DNA from: JAKJGV01 sp964617565
GTDB taxonomy: Bacteria; Verrucomicrobiota; Kiritimatiellia; CAIQIC01; JAGNIJ01
Direction: 5' to 3'
Length of the DNA stretch: 53,914 bases
Assembly (NCBI GenBank): GCA_964617565.1
Contig: CAZTYH010000011.1
Location: forward strand, 1 to 53,914
Shown one piece after another: positions 1 to 8,785 of this stretch. Position 1 is the stretch's first letter, and the number at the start of each line of letters is the position of its first letter. A program made the position numbers and the translations under genes. A model generated the notes under the pieces. That model did no database searches. It worked only from the letters and a program-made list of their open reading frames with translations, and was not told the DNA's origin.

Positions 1-799
1 CGTCTCCGTATTTATGGATGATCACATCATGCACTCCGCGCACACCATCAACTTCGCCCGCTGCCTGCATCACGGCTATTACCTCTTCCTCGCTCGGAGC
101 CTCACCGATCAATGGACCGATCGCTCCCATCACCAGCCGGATCCCCGTCCACGCAATAACTCCCGCGATCGCCAATCCGATCCAACCATCAACGCCCCAC
201 AAGCCATATCGAGAGAGAATCAATCCAATACACACGACGCTGGATGTGATGGCGTCAAAACGTTGATACCAGTATCCGGCCTCGAGCGATGCGGATCCTG
301 TTCGCTTCGCAATGCCATGGGCGAATCGCGCCAACCATTCCTTTGCCGGTATCGTCAACGCAACAACTGTAATGACCCACCAGGCGGCTTCATACTCGTT
401 GGCGTGGAGAATCCGATGAATGGAAGCGCGGACCAGTTCCACACTCACCACAATCAGCAGAATGGACATGATCAGACTTGCCACCAGATCCATGCGCCCG
501 TGACCAAAAGGATGTTCTCGGTCACGCGGCTTGCGCGACCAGTAAAAACCCGTCAACAAAACGCCCGCGCCGACTACGTCGAAAAGACTGTCGATCGAAT
601 CCGCTATCAACGCGATACTGCCCAGCATTACACCCAGGATGCACTTGAGGAGAAAAATTGCGAGATTGATGGAAACACTCGTCCACCCCTGAAGAATACC
701 GAGGCGCGAACGCATCACGGGGTCGCGACCATCCACCTGCTTGCCGACAAAAAGCCGGATCAACCACTGCCCCACTCCACTGGATCTTTCGTTGCTCAT
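1..799 (-). CDS. Cation diffusion facilitator (CDF) metal efflux transporter, 3' end off the window
   Basis: An inner-membrane divalent-metal/proton antiporter of the CDF family, read on the minus strand from ATG at 799 (protein begins MSNERSSGVGQW). About 266 residues are visible and the C-terminus runs off the left edge. Seen: hydrophobic segments, a TM2 motif ADSIDSLFD giving the two Asp of the first half-site, the family motif HPFGHGRMD, and the start of a cytoplasmic ferredoxin-like domain (SEEEVIAVMQAAGEVDGV). In the TM5 half-site, where most zinc CDFs have His-x3-Asp, this protein reads YQRFDAITS, so Tyr takes the His position. That may alter metal preference (inference). It is divergent from pyrF. 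Family assignment is firm; the substrate is not known. Confidence 0.85.
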   Translation of the reverse strand, partial: MSNERSSGVGQWLIRLFVGKQVDGRDPVMRSRLGILQGWTSVSINLAIFLLKCILGVMLGSIALIADSIDSLFDVVGAGVLLTGFYWSRKPRDREHPFGHGRMDLVASLIMSILLIVVSVELVRASIHRILHANEYEAAWWVITVVALTIPAKEWLARFAHGIAKRTGSASLEAGYWYQRFDAITSSVVCIGLILSRYGLWGVDGWIGLAIAGVIAWTGIRLVMGAIGPLIGEAPSEEEVIAVMQAAGEVDGVRGVHDVIIHKYGD

Positions 800-999
800 C
801 GGGTTCTCTTATACAGGAATATAAATGCCTGGGAAATTCATTATTGAGCCGGTTCCCGGGTTAAGCATAAACACAAACTGTGAACGAAGAACAGCAGGCC
901 GGTCTTCTATCCTGACACCAGAAACCTCAAGCACAATCATTCCGGCTTGATCAGAGTCAAAGCCTGTGCAAGCCTCGCGGATGTTTTGGAGATGAACGC

Positions 1000-1695
1000 A
1001 TGAACACAGATCTGATTGTCGCTCTTGATGTGCCCGACAGCGCCGCCGCAGTGAACGCGGTGGAAAGCCTCCCCGGTCAAATTCGCTATTATAAAATAGG
1101 GCTGGAACTGTTCTGCGCCGAAGGTCCACGCGTCGTAGAACAAGTCCGAAATCGCGGCAAACAGATATTTCTCGACCTCAAGCTGCACGACATCCCGCGC
1201 ACAGTCGAAAGGGCCGTCCGCTCTCTGTCCGAATTGGGAGTCTCCATGTTCACCGTTCACGCTTCCGGCGGACGTGCCATGCTCAAGGCCGCAGTCGAAG
1301 CCGCGCGCAATTCAGGCGGCACACAACCGAAAGTCATCGCTGTCACGGCACTGACCAGTCTCGATGCAGGCGACCTCGCCGATATCGGCGTCAACCGTTC
1401 GCCCTCCCAGCAGGTTCGAGAACTCGCTCGTTTCGCCATTGAATGTGGGGTGGATGGGCTCGTTTCTTCGCCACAGGAAGTCGAAGATATCCGTAAGTTG
1501 CTTGGTCCAAAGCCGATCCTGATCACACCCGGCATACGACCATCGGGCGGCGAGGTCGGCGACCAGAAGCGCGTGGCTACTCCCGCCGCAGCCGCAAAAG
1601 CCGGTTCTAGTTTTCTTGTGGTGGGACGCCCCATCCTGGACGCGCCCGATCCGGCCTCCGCAGCCGCCGCGGTGCTGAAGGAAATCGGCAGATAA
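1000..1695 (+). CDS. pyrF: Orotidine 5'-phosphate decarboxylase
   Basis: Catalyses decarboxylation of OMP to UMP, the last step of de novo pyrimidine synthesis, in the cytoplasm. The 231 residues match the short bacterial family. Seen: N-terminal ALDVPD, YKIG with Lys32, the catalytic FLDLKLHDIP stretch with Asp59, Lys61 and Asp64, and the phosphate-binding VVGRPI near residue 211, all in the order expected of the TIM barrel. The ATG is preceded by TTGGAG eight bases upstream. It stands alone on the plus strand between a divergent CDF gene and a convergent response-regulator gene. Confidence 0.97.
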   Translation: MNTDLIVALDVPDSAAAVNAVESLPGQIRYYKIGLELFCAEGPRVVEQVRNRGKQIFLDLKLHDIPRTVERAVRSLSELGVSMFTVHASGGRAMLKAAVEAARNSGGTQPKVIAVTALTSLDAGDLADIGVNRSPSQQVRELARFAIECGVDGLVSSPQEVEDIRKLLGPKPILITPGIRPSGGEVGDQKRVATPAAAAKAGSSFLVVGRPILDAPDPASAAAAVLKEIGR

Positions 1696-1763
1696 GCCAT
1701 TCGACGCCAAATCGAAATCTTCCATGTAATGGAAAACAAAGATTTCTCCAAGGACTGGAAAAA

Positions 1764-3071
1764 TCACTCTGCCTTTTCGCCGTTGCGATCAATCTCGCCG
1801 CGCACAGCGCGGGCAAGGGCTTCCACCGTGTACGGCTTGGACACCAATTCGCCGGCGCCCAAGCTCTGCGCTTTACGGACCCGCTCGTATTCGCAACATC
1901 CGCTCACGATGATGCAACGCTGCTTTGGAAACAGCTTGAGCATCTCCTGATAGGTCTCCAATCCGTTGAATCCGGGCTCCATGCTCATGTCGAGCAGTAC
2001 AAGGTCAAATGGTGAACGCTCCGGTGTCGCGTCGTCGCGCCCGGCCTTCATAAGCTCGATTGCAGCATGACCGTTCTCGGCGGTCACCACGCGATAACCC
2101 AGCTTCGCCAGCAATCGCGCCGAAAGCGCGCGCTGATCCGGCTCATCATCCACAATCAGGAGACGTTCATGCCCTGCCACTTCACGTGGGGCGGGCTTGG
2201 GTTCCGCGACCGCAGTGGCCACTGCTGCACTGCTGTTCGACGCCGTGACCGCGTCCGGCCGGAGTATTCCGGCTCCATTCGATATCGAGGACGAAACAGC
2301 GGGCGCCTTTCCGTTTCCTGTCGTCCCCGCTCCGCGGCACACCATTCGAATAACGGGAATCTGGCGTCCTCTTTCGGGCTGCGCACGGATTTCGGCAGTC
2401 ACCAGGAACGGGATTCCGTCCTTTCTCATCAGGCGGAAACGGGCCGGTCTTGATTGCTCGGGCATACTGGAGGCCACCAACAGGTCATGCTTCAAGGCGT
2501 CCACATCTGATGGATGCACCAACCGCTGCAACGGCAGCCCCATCACTTCATGGACCGTATACCCGAGTTGCCCCGCCCCGCTCCTGTTCGCAAGGAGAAT
2601 GGACCCTTCCTCGCTGACGCAGAAGTAGAGATCCAGCATCAAGTCCATGAGATCGCGGCAACGCGCTTCGCTCTGCCTCAACGCTTCCTCGGCGCGACGG
2701 CGATTCATCACTTTCTGTATCGTGCCGGGCAGCAACATGAGATAGTTCTGCCCCGTATCTTTCATGATGTAATCGTACGCCCCCCGCTTGAGGGCCATGG
2801 CGGCAATTTCCTCCTGACCATCCTCGGTGAGAAAGATGGATGGCGTTTCTCCAAGCTCATCCAGCAAATCGAAAATGGTTCCATCGCTGAACCGGTAATC
2901 AATCAGCACAACGTCATATCGCGCATGCCTCAGGCAATTGACTGCCGCATGCGTGTTGCCGACGGCATGAAGACGATACGCATCTGCGAACCCGCGAATG
3001 AAGCGCTCGACGTGAACCTGCTCGGAGACGTCGGCTTCAACAAAAAGAATTTTTATAGGACCCAACGTCAT
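1764..3071 (-). CDS. REC-PAS-REC response regulator without output domain
   Basis: A 435-residue cytoplasmic signalling protein. Residues about 6-125 form a receiver domain with phospho-acceptor Asp58 (VLIDYRFSDG) and conserved Lys104. Residues about 133-245 look like a PAS sensor (LMDLMLDLYFCVSEEGSIL ... HPSDVDAL). A low-complexity linker (about 250-300) leads to a second receiver with acidic LIVDDEPD, phospho-site Asp361 (LLDMSMEPG) and Lys412 (VSKPYT). No histidine kinase, DNA-binding, GGDEF or HD domain is present. It is therefore either a phosphorelay intermediate or a protein-protein regulator. It is the last gene of the tolC-to-here operon, 17 bases after the secreted-protein gene, which suggests a link to the export system. 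The partner kinase is not in the window. Confidence 0.85.
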   Translation of the reverse strand: MTLGPIKILFVEADVSEQVHVERFIRGFADAYRLHAVGNTHAAVNCLRHARYDVVLIDYRFSDGTIFDLLDELGETPSIFLTEDGQEEIAAMALKRGAYDYIMKDTGQNYLMLLPGTIQKVMNRRRAEEALRQSEARCRDLMDLMLDLYFCVSEEGSILLANRSGAGQLGYTVHEVMGLPLQRLVHPSDVDALKHDLLVASSMPEQSRPARFRLMRKDGIPFLVTAEIRAQPERGRQIPVIRMVCRGAGTTGNGKAPAVSSSISNGAGILRPDAVTASNSSAAVATAVAEPKPAPREVAGHERLLIVDDEPDQRALSARLLAKLGYRVVTAENGHAAIELMKAGRDDATPERSPFDLVLLDMSMEPGFNGLETYQEMLKLFPKQRCIIVSGCCEYERVRKAQSLGAGELVSKPYTVEALARAVRGEIDRNGEKAE

Positions 3072-3088
3072 GACGGCACAATCCCCCG

Positions 3089-4003
3089 CTACTCTCTTTT
3101 TCTCGCGGAAAAAGTCCCGGAGAATATTCCCGAGCCCTCCGGCGTTCCGGCTTCACCGGATATGTCTCCGATGATCCTGTCTTCCACCACGCTCCCCGCA
3201 TAAGTAACCAGTCCGGTGCTGCCGGTCGCAGGATCGAGGGCGGCAACAAGGGAGAAAGCGCGCCCACGCAGCACTCCTTCGAGCAATTCGCCCGGCCTCA
3301 GCGTGCTGCTTGAAACCTTGCCATCCGCATCAATCCGGATGGATATGCTGCGAATATCACAGTCGGGACTTTCTCCATCCAGAGTAAAGCATTCGGTGGA
3401 GCTTCCGTCGTAATCGCCCACTTGAACGCCATCACTGCTGCCATTCGATCCACCGTCTTTTCCGCCTCCGATCAGCAACGCCCCACCCACGACCGCGACG
3501 GCGCCGCCGCCGATCACGGCCATCGTGGTAAAACCAGGTCCTGCTTTTTTCTCATCGGACGCGCCGGCCGGTTGAGGAATGGCTGGTTCAGGTGCCGCTG
3601 ACGGGGGTATGGGCGCACCCTGTTCTCTTACCCTCATCGTGTGCCAAGGCGTTTCCTGGGTGGATTCAAGATGATCGGTTGCTTCAATGTAATAAGACAC
3701 GCGATCGGTCGTTTCGAGCACGTCGGCTGGAATTGTTCCATAATACATGGATGAGCCCGACGATTTCATAACCGTCCGAAACGGAGCCACATCTTTGGAT
3801 AAGGCATAGAAGAGCGTGACGGACTTGATCTGTCCGCCGTCATGCGTAACACGCGCGAGAACCGTCACCGGTTGGCCACGAACAGCAGCCTTCACCGGCT
3901 CATGCGTTATCACGGGCCGCAAACTGGATTCCTGGGCTGTCACAGTCATGGGGCAAAGGACGCTCACCCACACGACCGAGAGCGCCGCAAACAACTGTCT
4001 CAT
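3089..4003 (-). CDS. Secreted or membrane-anchored glycine-rich protein of unknown function
   Basis: Not recognised as a named family. The open frame extends upstream to 4387, but the start at 4003 is preferred because it begins a signal peptide (MRQLFAALSVVWVSVLCPMTVTAQ) and has GGGGAG just upstream. The 304-residue product has an extracytoplasmic region of Ig/FnIII-like strands (about 28-125, ending VSYYIEATD), a Pro/Ala linker, a hydrophobic Gly/Ala/Val segment (about 159-180), then a Gly/Ser/Asp-rich stretch and a C-terminal domain with two Cys (205 and 215). It lies between the ABC permease and the response regulator in the efflux operon, so it may be a cargo, accessory subunit or sensor of that pump (inference). 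Confidence 0.7.
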   Translation of the reverse strand: MRQLFAALSVVWVSVLCPMTVTAQESSLRPVITHEPVKAAVRGQPVTVLARVTHDGGQIKSVTLFYALSKDVAPFRTVMKSSGSSMYYGTIPADVLETTDRVSYYIEATDHLESTQETPWHTMRVREQGAPIPPSAAPEPAIPQPAGASDEKKAGPGFTTMAVIGGGAVAVVGGALLIGGGKDGGSNGSSDGVQVGDYDGSSTECFTLDGESPDCDIRSISIRIDADGKVSSSTLRPGELLEGVLRGRAFSLVAALDPATGSTGLVTYAGSVVEDRIIGDISGEAGTPEGSGIFSGTFSARKRE

Positions 4004-4082
4004 CCCATGGCTCCCCTGCACATCTGTGTCGGTGGCTGCAGCGAAACACACGCTGAGCCGATTGCGCACATATACAGAATAA

Positions 4083-5345
4083 TCAGTCGTTACGCAATGC
4101 TTCTGCAGGTGAAATTCTTGATGCGAGCCGGGCTGGCCAATAAGCGAAAACTGCGCCCAGTCCCAGCGCCACAAAAAACGGCACAAACACGACAAACCAG
4201 CCCAGGCTGAGCGGGGCATCGAACCGGCGTCCCGCAACCCCAAGAATGAGAAAGGCACAGGCCTGCCCCACGATGGAAGCGCAAATGGTAACGGCACAAG
4301 CCTCAAGCACGAACAGGACGGCGATGTCTCTTCCTGTCGCGCCCAGCGCCCGGCGGAGCCCGATTTCCCCCACCCGTTCACGTACATTGGCCACCATGAG
4401 ACTCATGAGGGTGGTACCGCCCAGCGCAAGACACAAAAGCGCAATGCTGCCCCCAGCCAATCGCAAGGTTTGTTGCAGGCGTTTGACTCCCTGCAAAACG
4501 CGCTCCGGCGTCAGCACGGGGAACTGCGACACATCCCGTCCGGGCGCGCTGAGTATTCGCAACGCCGAAGGAAGAATGGCATGCACATCCACGCCTTGCG
4601 GCGCCTGGATGAATATGCTGTCCACCGACAGGCTTGATTCACGGTCCTGATCCTGCCAGGGACCATAACTGGTTCGCGGCACGAAAACCACGCGGTCGCC
4701 AACCACAAGACGCCGGTCCGTTCCACCCTCCTCCACCGCCCCGCCACCAACTTCCACCACGCCCACCACGCGGAACGGAACATCGGCCAGCGTAACGAAA
4801 TCGCCGGAATGTTTATTCCATGCGCGGCTGAGTGGACCGCTGATCACAACATGCCGTTCACCGCCCAGCATATCGCGCGGATCAAGGAATCGTCCGTCCG
4901 CCAAGTTCCACCCACGCACGGTCAACAGCATCTCGTCCGTTTCTATAACGCCCACGAGATTGTCCGACCCCATCGCCTGCACGTCGTATCGCCGCATCGC
5001 GGAAACCCGACAGTCCTGCAATCCCGCGGCAAGCTGATCGAAATCTTTCAGCGACAAGGGGTGTCTCTGTTCGGCCGTTACATCCGTCGGCGCGGCCATC
5101 ACGGCAACCACGTTGCCTCCGAGTTCACCGAGCAGCGCACGCGCACGCTCCTGTAATCCGCCCAGGATGGCCAACAGAACCGTCAACGAAGCAATCCCGA
5201 TGAGTACAGCCAGAAACGAAAGGCCCACGCGGCCGGGCTGTGCCTTCACCGAATCCCAGATGTCGCGGATCAGCAAATTCCATTCCTCGCGCCAGTGCAT
5301 GTTGCCTGCCGCGGACTCTTGATGAATGGCTTGCGTCTCCGTCAT
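4083..5345 (-). CDS. ABC transporter permease, MacB/FtsX type
   Basis: A 420-residue inner-membrane permease with the MacB/FtsX layout: N-terminal cytoplasmic stretch, TM1 near residues 42-64 (GLSFLAVLIGIASLTVLL), a large periplasmic domain of about 230 residues, and three C-terminal TM segments (about 296-320, 343-370, 382-405). The conserved FtsX-like run VRERVGEIGLRRALGA follows the second TM segment, and the C-terminal SRISPAEALR is typical of the family. It starts three bases after the ATPase stop. Unlike canonical MacB, the ATPase is a separate polypeptide. Together with the adaptor and TolC-like channel it forms a complete tripartite pump for peptides, lipids or drugs. The substrate cannot be read from sequence. 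Confidence 0.9.
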   Translation of the reverse strand: MTETQAIHQESAAGNMHWREEWNLLIRDIWDSVKAQPGRVGLSFLAVLIGIASLTVLLAILGGLQERARALLGELGGNVVAVMAAPTDVTAEQRHPLSLKDFDQLAAGLQDCRVSAMRRYDVQAMGSDNLVGVIETDEMLLTVRGWNLADGRFLDPRDMLGGERHVVISGPLSRAWNKHSGDFVTLADVPFRVVGVVEVGGGAVEEGGTDRRLVVGDRVVFVPRTSYGPWQDQDRESSLSVDSIFIQAPQGVDVHAILPSALRILSAPGRDVSQFPVLTPERVLQGVKRLQQTLRLAGGSIALLCLALGGTTLMSLMVANVRERVGEIGLRRALGATGRDIAVLFVLEACAVTICASIVGQACAFLILGVAGRRFDAPLSLGWFVVFVPFFVALGLGAVFAYWPARLASRISPAEALRND

Positions 5346-5348
5346 CGT

Positions 5349-6050
5349 CTATCCCCGGGAAGGATTTCCCGCATCCAGAATCGCTCCGTCACGACAGATG
5401 AAATGCCTCGATGCGTGGGATAACAATTCCTCGTTGTGCGTGACCATCAGAATGGTGATCCCCTGCGCGTTCAACTCGTCAAAGCACTTCATCACGCCTT
5501 CCGCCGAAGCGCGATCGAGATTGCCCGTCGGCTCATCGGCTACCAGGAGATACGGCCGTAATGCGACCGCCCGCGCAATCGCCACGCGCTGCATTTCCCC
5601 GGCGGAGAGCACACGCGCGGAACGGTCGCAAACGCCCTGCATCCCAACGATGGAGAGCGCCTCCATCGAACGATCCCGCGCTTCGGATGGACGGTGTTCC
5701 AGGTAGCGAAAACGGAAAAGCACGTTATCCAGCACCGTGCGCCCGGTCAGCAGATGGAAACGCTGGAAGACAACACCGATGCGATGCTTGCGGATTTCCG
5801 ACATCCGGCGCTCGCTCAATGCGGAGACTTCTTCTCCATCGAAAAGCACGCGCCCTTCCGAGGGGTGTTCCATCAGGCACGTGATGTTCAGCATCGTCGT
5901 TTTACCCGAGCCGGAGGGGCCGGTGATGATGGCGAAATCACCAGGCATGATCACAAGGTCCACCGATCGCAGCACGCACACCATGCCCGCGGCCGAATCA
6001 AAAGACCGTCCGACCTTTTCAAGTTCAATGACTGCGTTCGCCGGGTTCAC
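5349..6050 (-). CDS. ABC transporter ATP-binding subunit, LolD/MacB family
   Basis: A 233-residue cytoplasmic ATPase that powers the adjacent permease. Seen: Walker A GPSGSGKT at 44-51, Q-loop Gln96, signature LSAGEMQRVAIARA from 148 (Ala and Glu replace the usual GGQ), Walker B YLLVADEPTGNLD from 167, and H-loop His205. Length and the DEPTGNLD run are typical of the LolD/MacB/FtsE group. Its ATG overlaps the adaptor stop codon (ATGA at 6047-6050), so the two are translationally coupled. Confidence 0.94.
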   Translation of the reverse strand: MNPANAVIELEKVGRSFDSAAGMVCVLRSVDLVIMPGDFAIITGPSGSGKTTMLNITCLMEHPSEGRVLFDGEEVSALSERRMSEIRKHRIGVVFQRFHLLTGRTVLDNVLFRFRYLEHRPSEARDRSMEALSIVGMQGVCDRSARVLSAGEMQRVAIARAVALRPYLLVADEPTGNLDRASAEGVMKCFDELNAQGITILMVTHNEELLSHASRHFICRDGAILDAGNPSRG

Positions 6051-7255
6051 CTGACCACCACACGATCTCCTGCCTCAAGACCATTCAACACTTCCACCTG
6101 TTGATCGCCCGCCATGCCCAGTACAAGATCCCTTCTCTCCTGCTTTCCCCGCCGCAACACGTTGCACCACGGCGTTTCCCCGTCCCAATTCAGCGCCGCG
6201 CGCGGGATCGTCAAGGCCTGTGAATTGCCGTGAGAGAGGACATTGACGCGAACCGTCATCCCGGAGCGCAGGCGCTCGTCGGTGGCCTTGAGCCGTATCA
6301 TGACCTGGAAATACTTCTGCCACGCGGGCCGGCCGGACACCTGTTGCGCCATGGAACCGACGTGCTCAACCTCCCCGTCCAACTTCAGATCGGGATATGA
6401 AACCGGCGTGACAACGACACGGCTGCCGATGCTGACCTTGGCGAGTTCCGCCTCGGGCACATTGCATTGTACGGTCGGGTCGGTCATGTCCGGCAAAACC
6501 ATGAACGTCTGATTTCGGTACAGGGTATCCCCCACGCGTACCGTACGATACTCTCCACCCACATGAACCTGACGATACACGACAATCCCGTCCACCGGTG
6601 CCGTAACGATGCATGCATCCAGCTTTTCCTTTGCCATCTCCATTTCGAGTTCAGCGGATGCCAGCGTGGCCCGGGCGCGTTCCAGCGTGGATGGATGCAG
6701 ATATTCTCTTGTCAGCTCCAGTTGATTGGCGAGATTGGACGCCAGTTTCCGCGCGGCCTCGACGCGAATTTCCTGCTGTTTCATTTCCTGCGCGGAAATC
6801 AACTCGTCCTCCAGCAGCTCGCGCGTATCCACGAGGTACTGCTCTTCCACCTCGCGCTGCACTTGCGCGTCGAGAAGCCTGCTTTCCAGATCCCGGATTT
6901 CCAGCGGCAGCCTGGCCTGCTCCAGGCTCTCGAACTCCGCGCGGGATAGCGTGAGATCGCGCTCAATCCGGACCAGGTCGCGTTCAATTTCCGATGCATC
7001 GAACCGCACGAGGATATCGCCCTGCTTCACAAAGCTGCCCTGGGGCACCAGTTCCTCGATCGTTACCGCGCCTCGGCCCTTGGACATAATGCTCTTCAAC
7101 GACCGGGCCTCGAGCGTTCCCTCGTACGTGGACCAGACCTCGAACGGCTCCGGCTTGACCTCTACGCTTGTCACAGCCTGCTGCCTCCGGCCGCAGGAAC
7201 TCGAACCAAGCTGAACGACGAGAAGCAATGCAAAGAGGAATGCGTTCTTTTTCAT
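6047..7255 (-). CDS. Periplasmic membrane fusion protein (MacA/HlyD family)
   Basis: Adaptor that links the inner-membrane ABC pump to the outer-membrane channel. The start is placed at 7255 (MKKNAFLFALLLVVQL), which overlaps the tolC-like stop as TGATG. The longer frame from 7306 adds 17 residues that disrupt the signal sequence. The N-terminal hydrophobic segment ends in SSSC, a poor lipobox, so lipidation is uncertain. Domains in order: barrel-sandwich half (about 50-95), a long alpha-helical hairpin of heptad-like Glu/Leu/Arg sequence (about 95-205), second lipoyl half (ACIVTAPVDGIVVYR), beta-barrel and C-terminal membrane-proximal domain. The product has 402 residues. Confidence 0.92.
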   Translation of the reverse strand: MKKNAFLFALLLVVQLGSSSCGRRQQAVTSVEVKPEPFEVWSTYEGTLEARSLKSIMSKGRGAVTIEELVPQGSFVKQGDILVRFDASEIERDLVRIERDLTLSRAEFESLEQARLPLEIRDLESRLLDAQVQREVEEQYLVDTRELLEDELISAQEMKQQEIRVEAARKLASNLANQLELTREYLHPSTLERARATLASAELEMEMAKEKLDACIVTAPVDGIVVYRQVHVGGEYRTVRVGDTLYRNQTFMVLPDMTDPTVQCNVPEAELAKVSIGSRVVVTPVSYPDLKLDGEVEHVGSMAQQVSGRPAWQKYFQVMIRLKATDERLRSGMTVRVNVLSHGNSQALTIPRAALNWDGETPWCNVLRRGKQERRDLVLGMAGDQQVEVLNGLEAGDRVVVR

Positions 7256-8673
7256 CAGAGGCCTTTCGATATCATCTCCGCGCGCGGTTTGAGTATTTCC
7301 GGACATTCGAGCAGGACTCCGAGCGTCCGGAGCAACCGATACGAAGTAATCATGGCATCGGATTGTGCAGCCAACATGCGGTTCTGAGCCTGGAGCAATC
7401 CGTCTTCCGCATCCGTCACGGAAAAGTTGTCGCCTTTGCCCATCTCAAACAAGCGTCTTGCCAGCACCGCGCGACTTTCGGCCAGCCGGTAGTTTCGCTC
7501 GGCCAGCGGCATGTCCGCGCGCGCTCTCTCATAGGCAGCGATCGCCTGTTGCACTTGTCGCTGTAGCGCGAAGTTGAGAATCACTTTTGTTTCCTGTGCC
7601 GTGGCTTCATTCAGGACCGCCTGGCGTAAAGCCGCCCGCTCGTTGCGACGCAGGATGTCGGCAGGGGCAACAGTGAAGCCGACGAACCAGGCATCCTTGT
7701 CGAGGCTCCGGCTCTCTGAGAAGTTATCCCCTTCTCCAAAGCGTTCGAAACTGGCAATGGCTTTCAGGTCCGGCAAAAGATTCTTTCGCGCAATCGCAAC
7801 CCCTCGCGCCGCGTCCTCGCAATCCTGCATGACTTGCGCGAAATCCAGGCGATTATACATCGCTACGGCAAAGGCCGAATCGGCCTCCAGTTCATCCACT
7901 TCCGGAATGTCCGCGGATAAAGGAACAAATACCTGGTCCGGACCGAACCCCAGCAGGTCGGCGAACTCCGCGCGCAGCGAGGCCAGACGCTCACGGGATT
8001 GATTCAGGCGCGATTGCGCCTCCCCGTATTGCAGATCCACCCGAAGCACATCCACCCGGCTGGCTCGCCCCTGCCTTTCGCGGCCCTGCGTAAGCCGCAA
8101 CAGTTTTTCGAGACGCACGAGCGCCTGCTCGTTAAAGGCCACCTGTTTTTCGAAAAGGAACAACTCCTCGTACATTTCGACGACGCGGATGACCATGTCC
8201 ACTTTTCGCAATTCAAGCTCGCGCCATGCCGCCATCATCCGGCTCTCCGCGGCGGTGACCGGTTCACGGTTGATGAGGGGTCCGAATTGCTGCAATAACG
8301 ATTGGGTGAGCCGGACGCGAACCCCGTTTCGATGATAATCTGCCGCCGTATCATAACTTCGCGCTTCGCCCGTGCCGTCCAATTCCGCAAGCGTTCCCCA
8401 TGTATTCTTACGGGATGCATTCACCCCGTATCCCAGGCGGTCGCCGTCGCCGGTCCGCGACCATTCGCCGGATGGCTGGATATTCATTGCAAATGCCGTG
8501 CGCGTGTTTTCAAGCGCGATCTCCCGGGACTCCAGCGTGATAGCCGCAAGCTTCAGGGAGCGATTCTGGCGGAGCGCCATGTCTATGGCGGCCTCAAGAT
8601 CAATTTCCTGTCCGGCCAGCGCCGATACGGCGGCCTGCAGAACGAAAAGGATGAATAGGCAACGCAATTTCAT
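7255..8673 (-). CDS. TolC-like outer membrane efflux channel protein
   Basis: Outer membrane factor for the tripartite pump. The start at 8673 gives a signal peptide (MKLRCLFILFVLQAAVSALAGQ) and a 472-residue product, the usual size. The frame stays open upstream to 8979, but that part overlaps folE and has no signal sequence. Seen: two internally similar halves rich in coiled-coil helices (ELRKVDMVIRVVEMYEELFLFEKQVAFNEQAL and EATAQETKVILNFALQRQVQQAI regions). The repeated patterns IALENTRTAF and VAIARKNLLPDLKA are typical of OEP repeats. It is the first gene of the operon. A possible promoter lies just upstream. Confidence 0.9.
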   Translation of the reverse strand: MKLRCLFILFVLQAAVSALAGQEIDLEAAIDMALRQNRSLKLAAITLESREIALENTRTAFAMNIQPSGEWSRTGDGDRLGYGVNASRKNTWGTLAELDGTGEARSYDTAADYHRNGVRVRLTQSLLQQFGPLINREPVTAAESRMMAAWRELELRKVDMVIRVVEMYEELFLFEKQVAFNEQALVRLEKLLRLTQGRERQGRASRVDVLRVDLQYGEAQSRLNQSRERLASLRAEFADLLGFGPDQVFVPLSADIPEVDELEADSAFAVAMYNRLDFAQVMQDCEDAARGVAIARKNLLPDLKAIASFERFGEGDNFSESRSLDKDAWFVGFTVAPADILRRNERAALRQAVLNEATAQETKVILNFALQRQVQQAIAAYERARADMPLAERNYRLAESRAVLARRLFEMGKGDNFSVTDAEDGLLQAQNRMLAAQSDAMITSYRLLRTLGVLLECPEILKPRAEMISKGL

Positions 8674-8682
8674 CGAACGCTC

Positions 8683-8711
8683 ATCATAACCTGATTTACA
8701 GACACAAACAA
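8683..8711 (-). promoter_or_regulatory. Possible sigma70-type promoter of the efflux operon
   Basis: On the minus strand, TTGTTT (8711-8706), a 17-base spacer and TATGAT (8688-8683) precede the tolC-like start codon by nine bases. If used, the transcript would begin almost at the ATG, giving a nearly leaderless mRNA. The -35 match is weak, so this is tentative. Confidence 0.3.
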
Positions 8712-8785
8712 CCTGCGAAAGGTTCATAGTTGGTATTTGATCGAAGCGTCGCTCTAGGCTAACGTGTGTCACGGGAGAATGTGTC

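Noticed and set aside
1696..1763. Short hairpin TTCCAT-GTA-ATGGAA as a terminator between pyrF and the response regulator
   Set aside because: Only six A/T-rich base pairs and no clear T-run on either strand; too weak to call.
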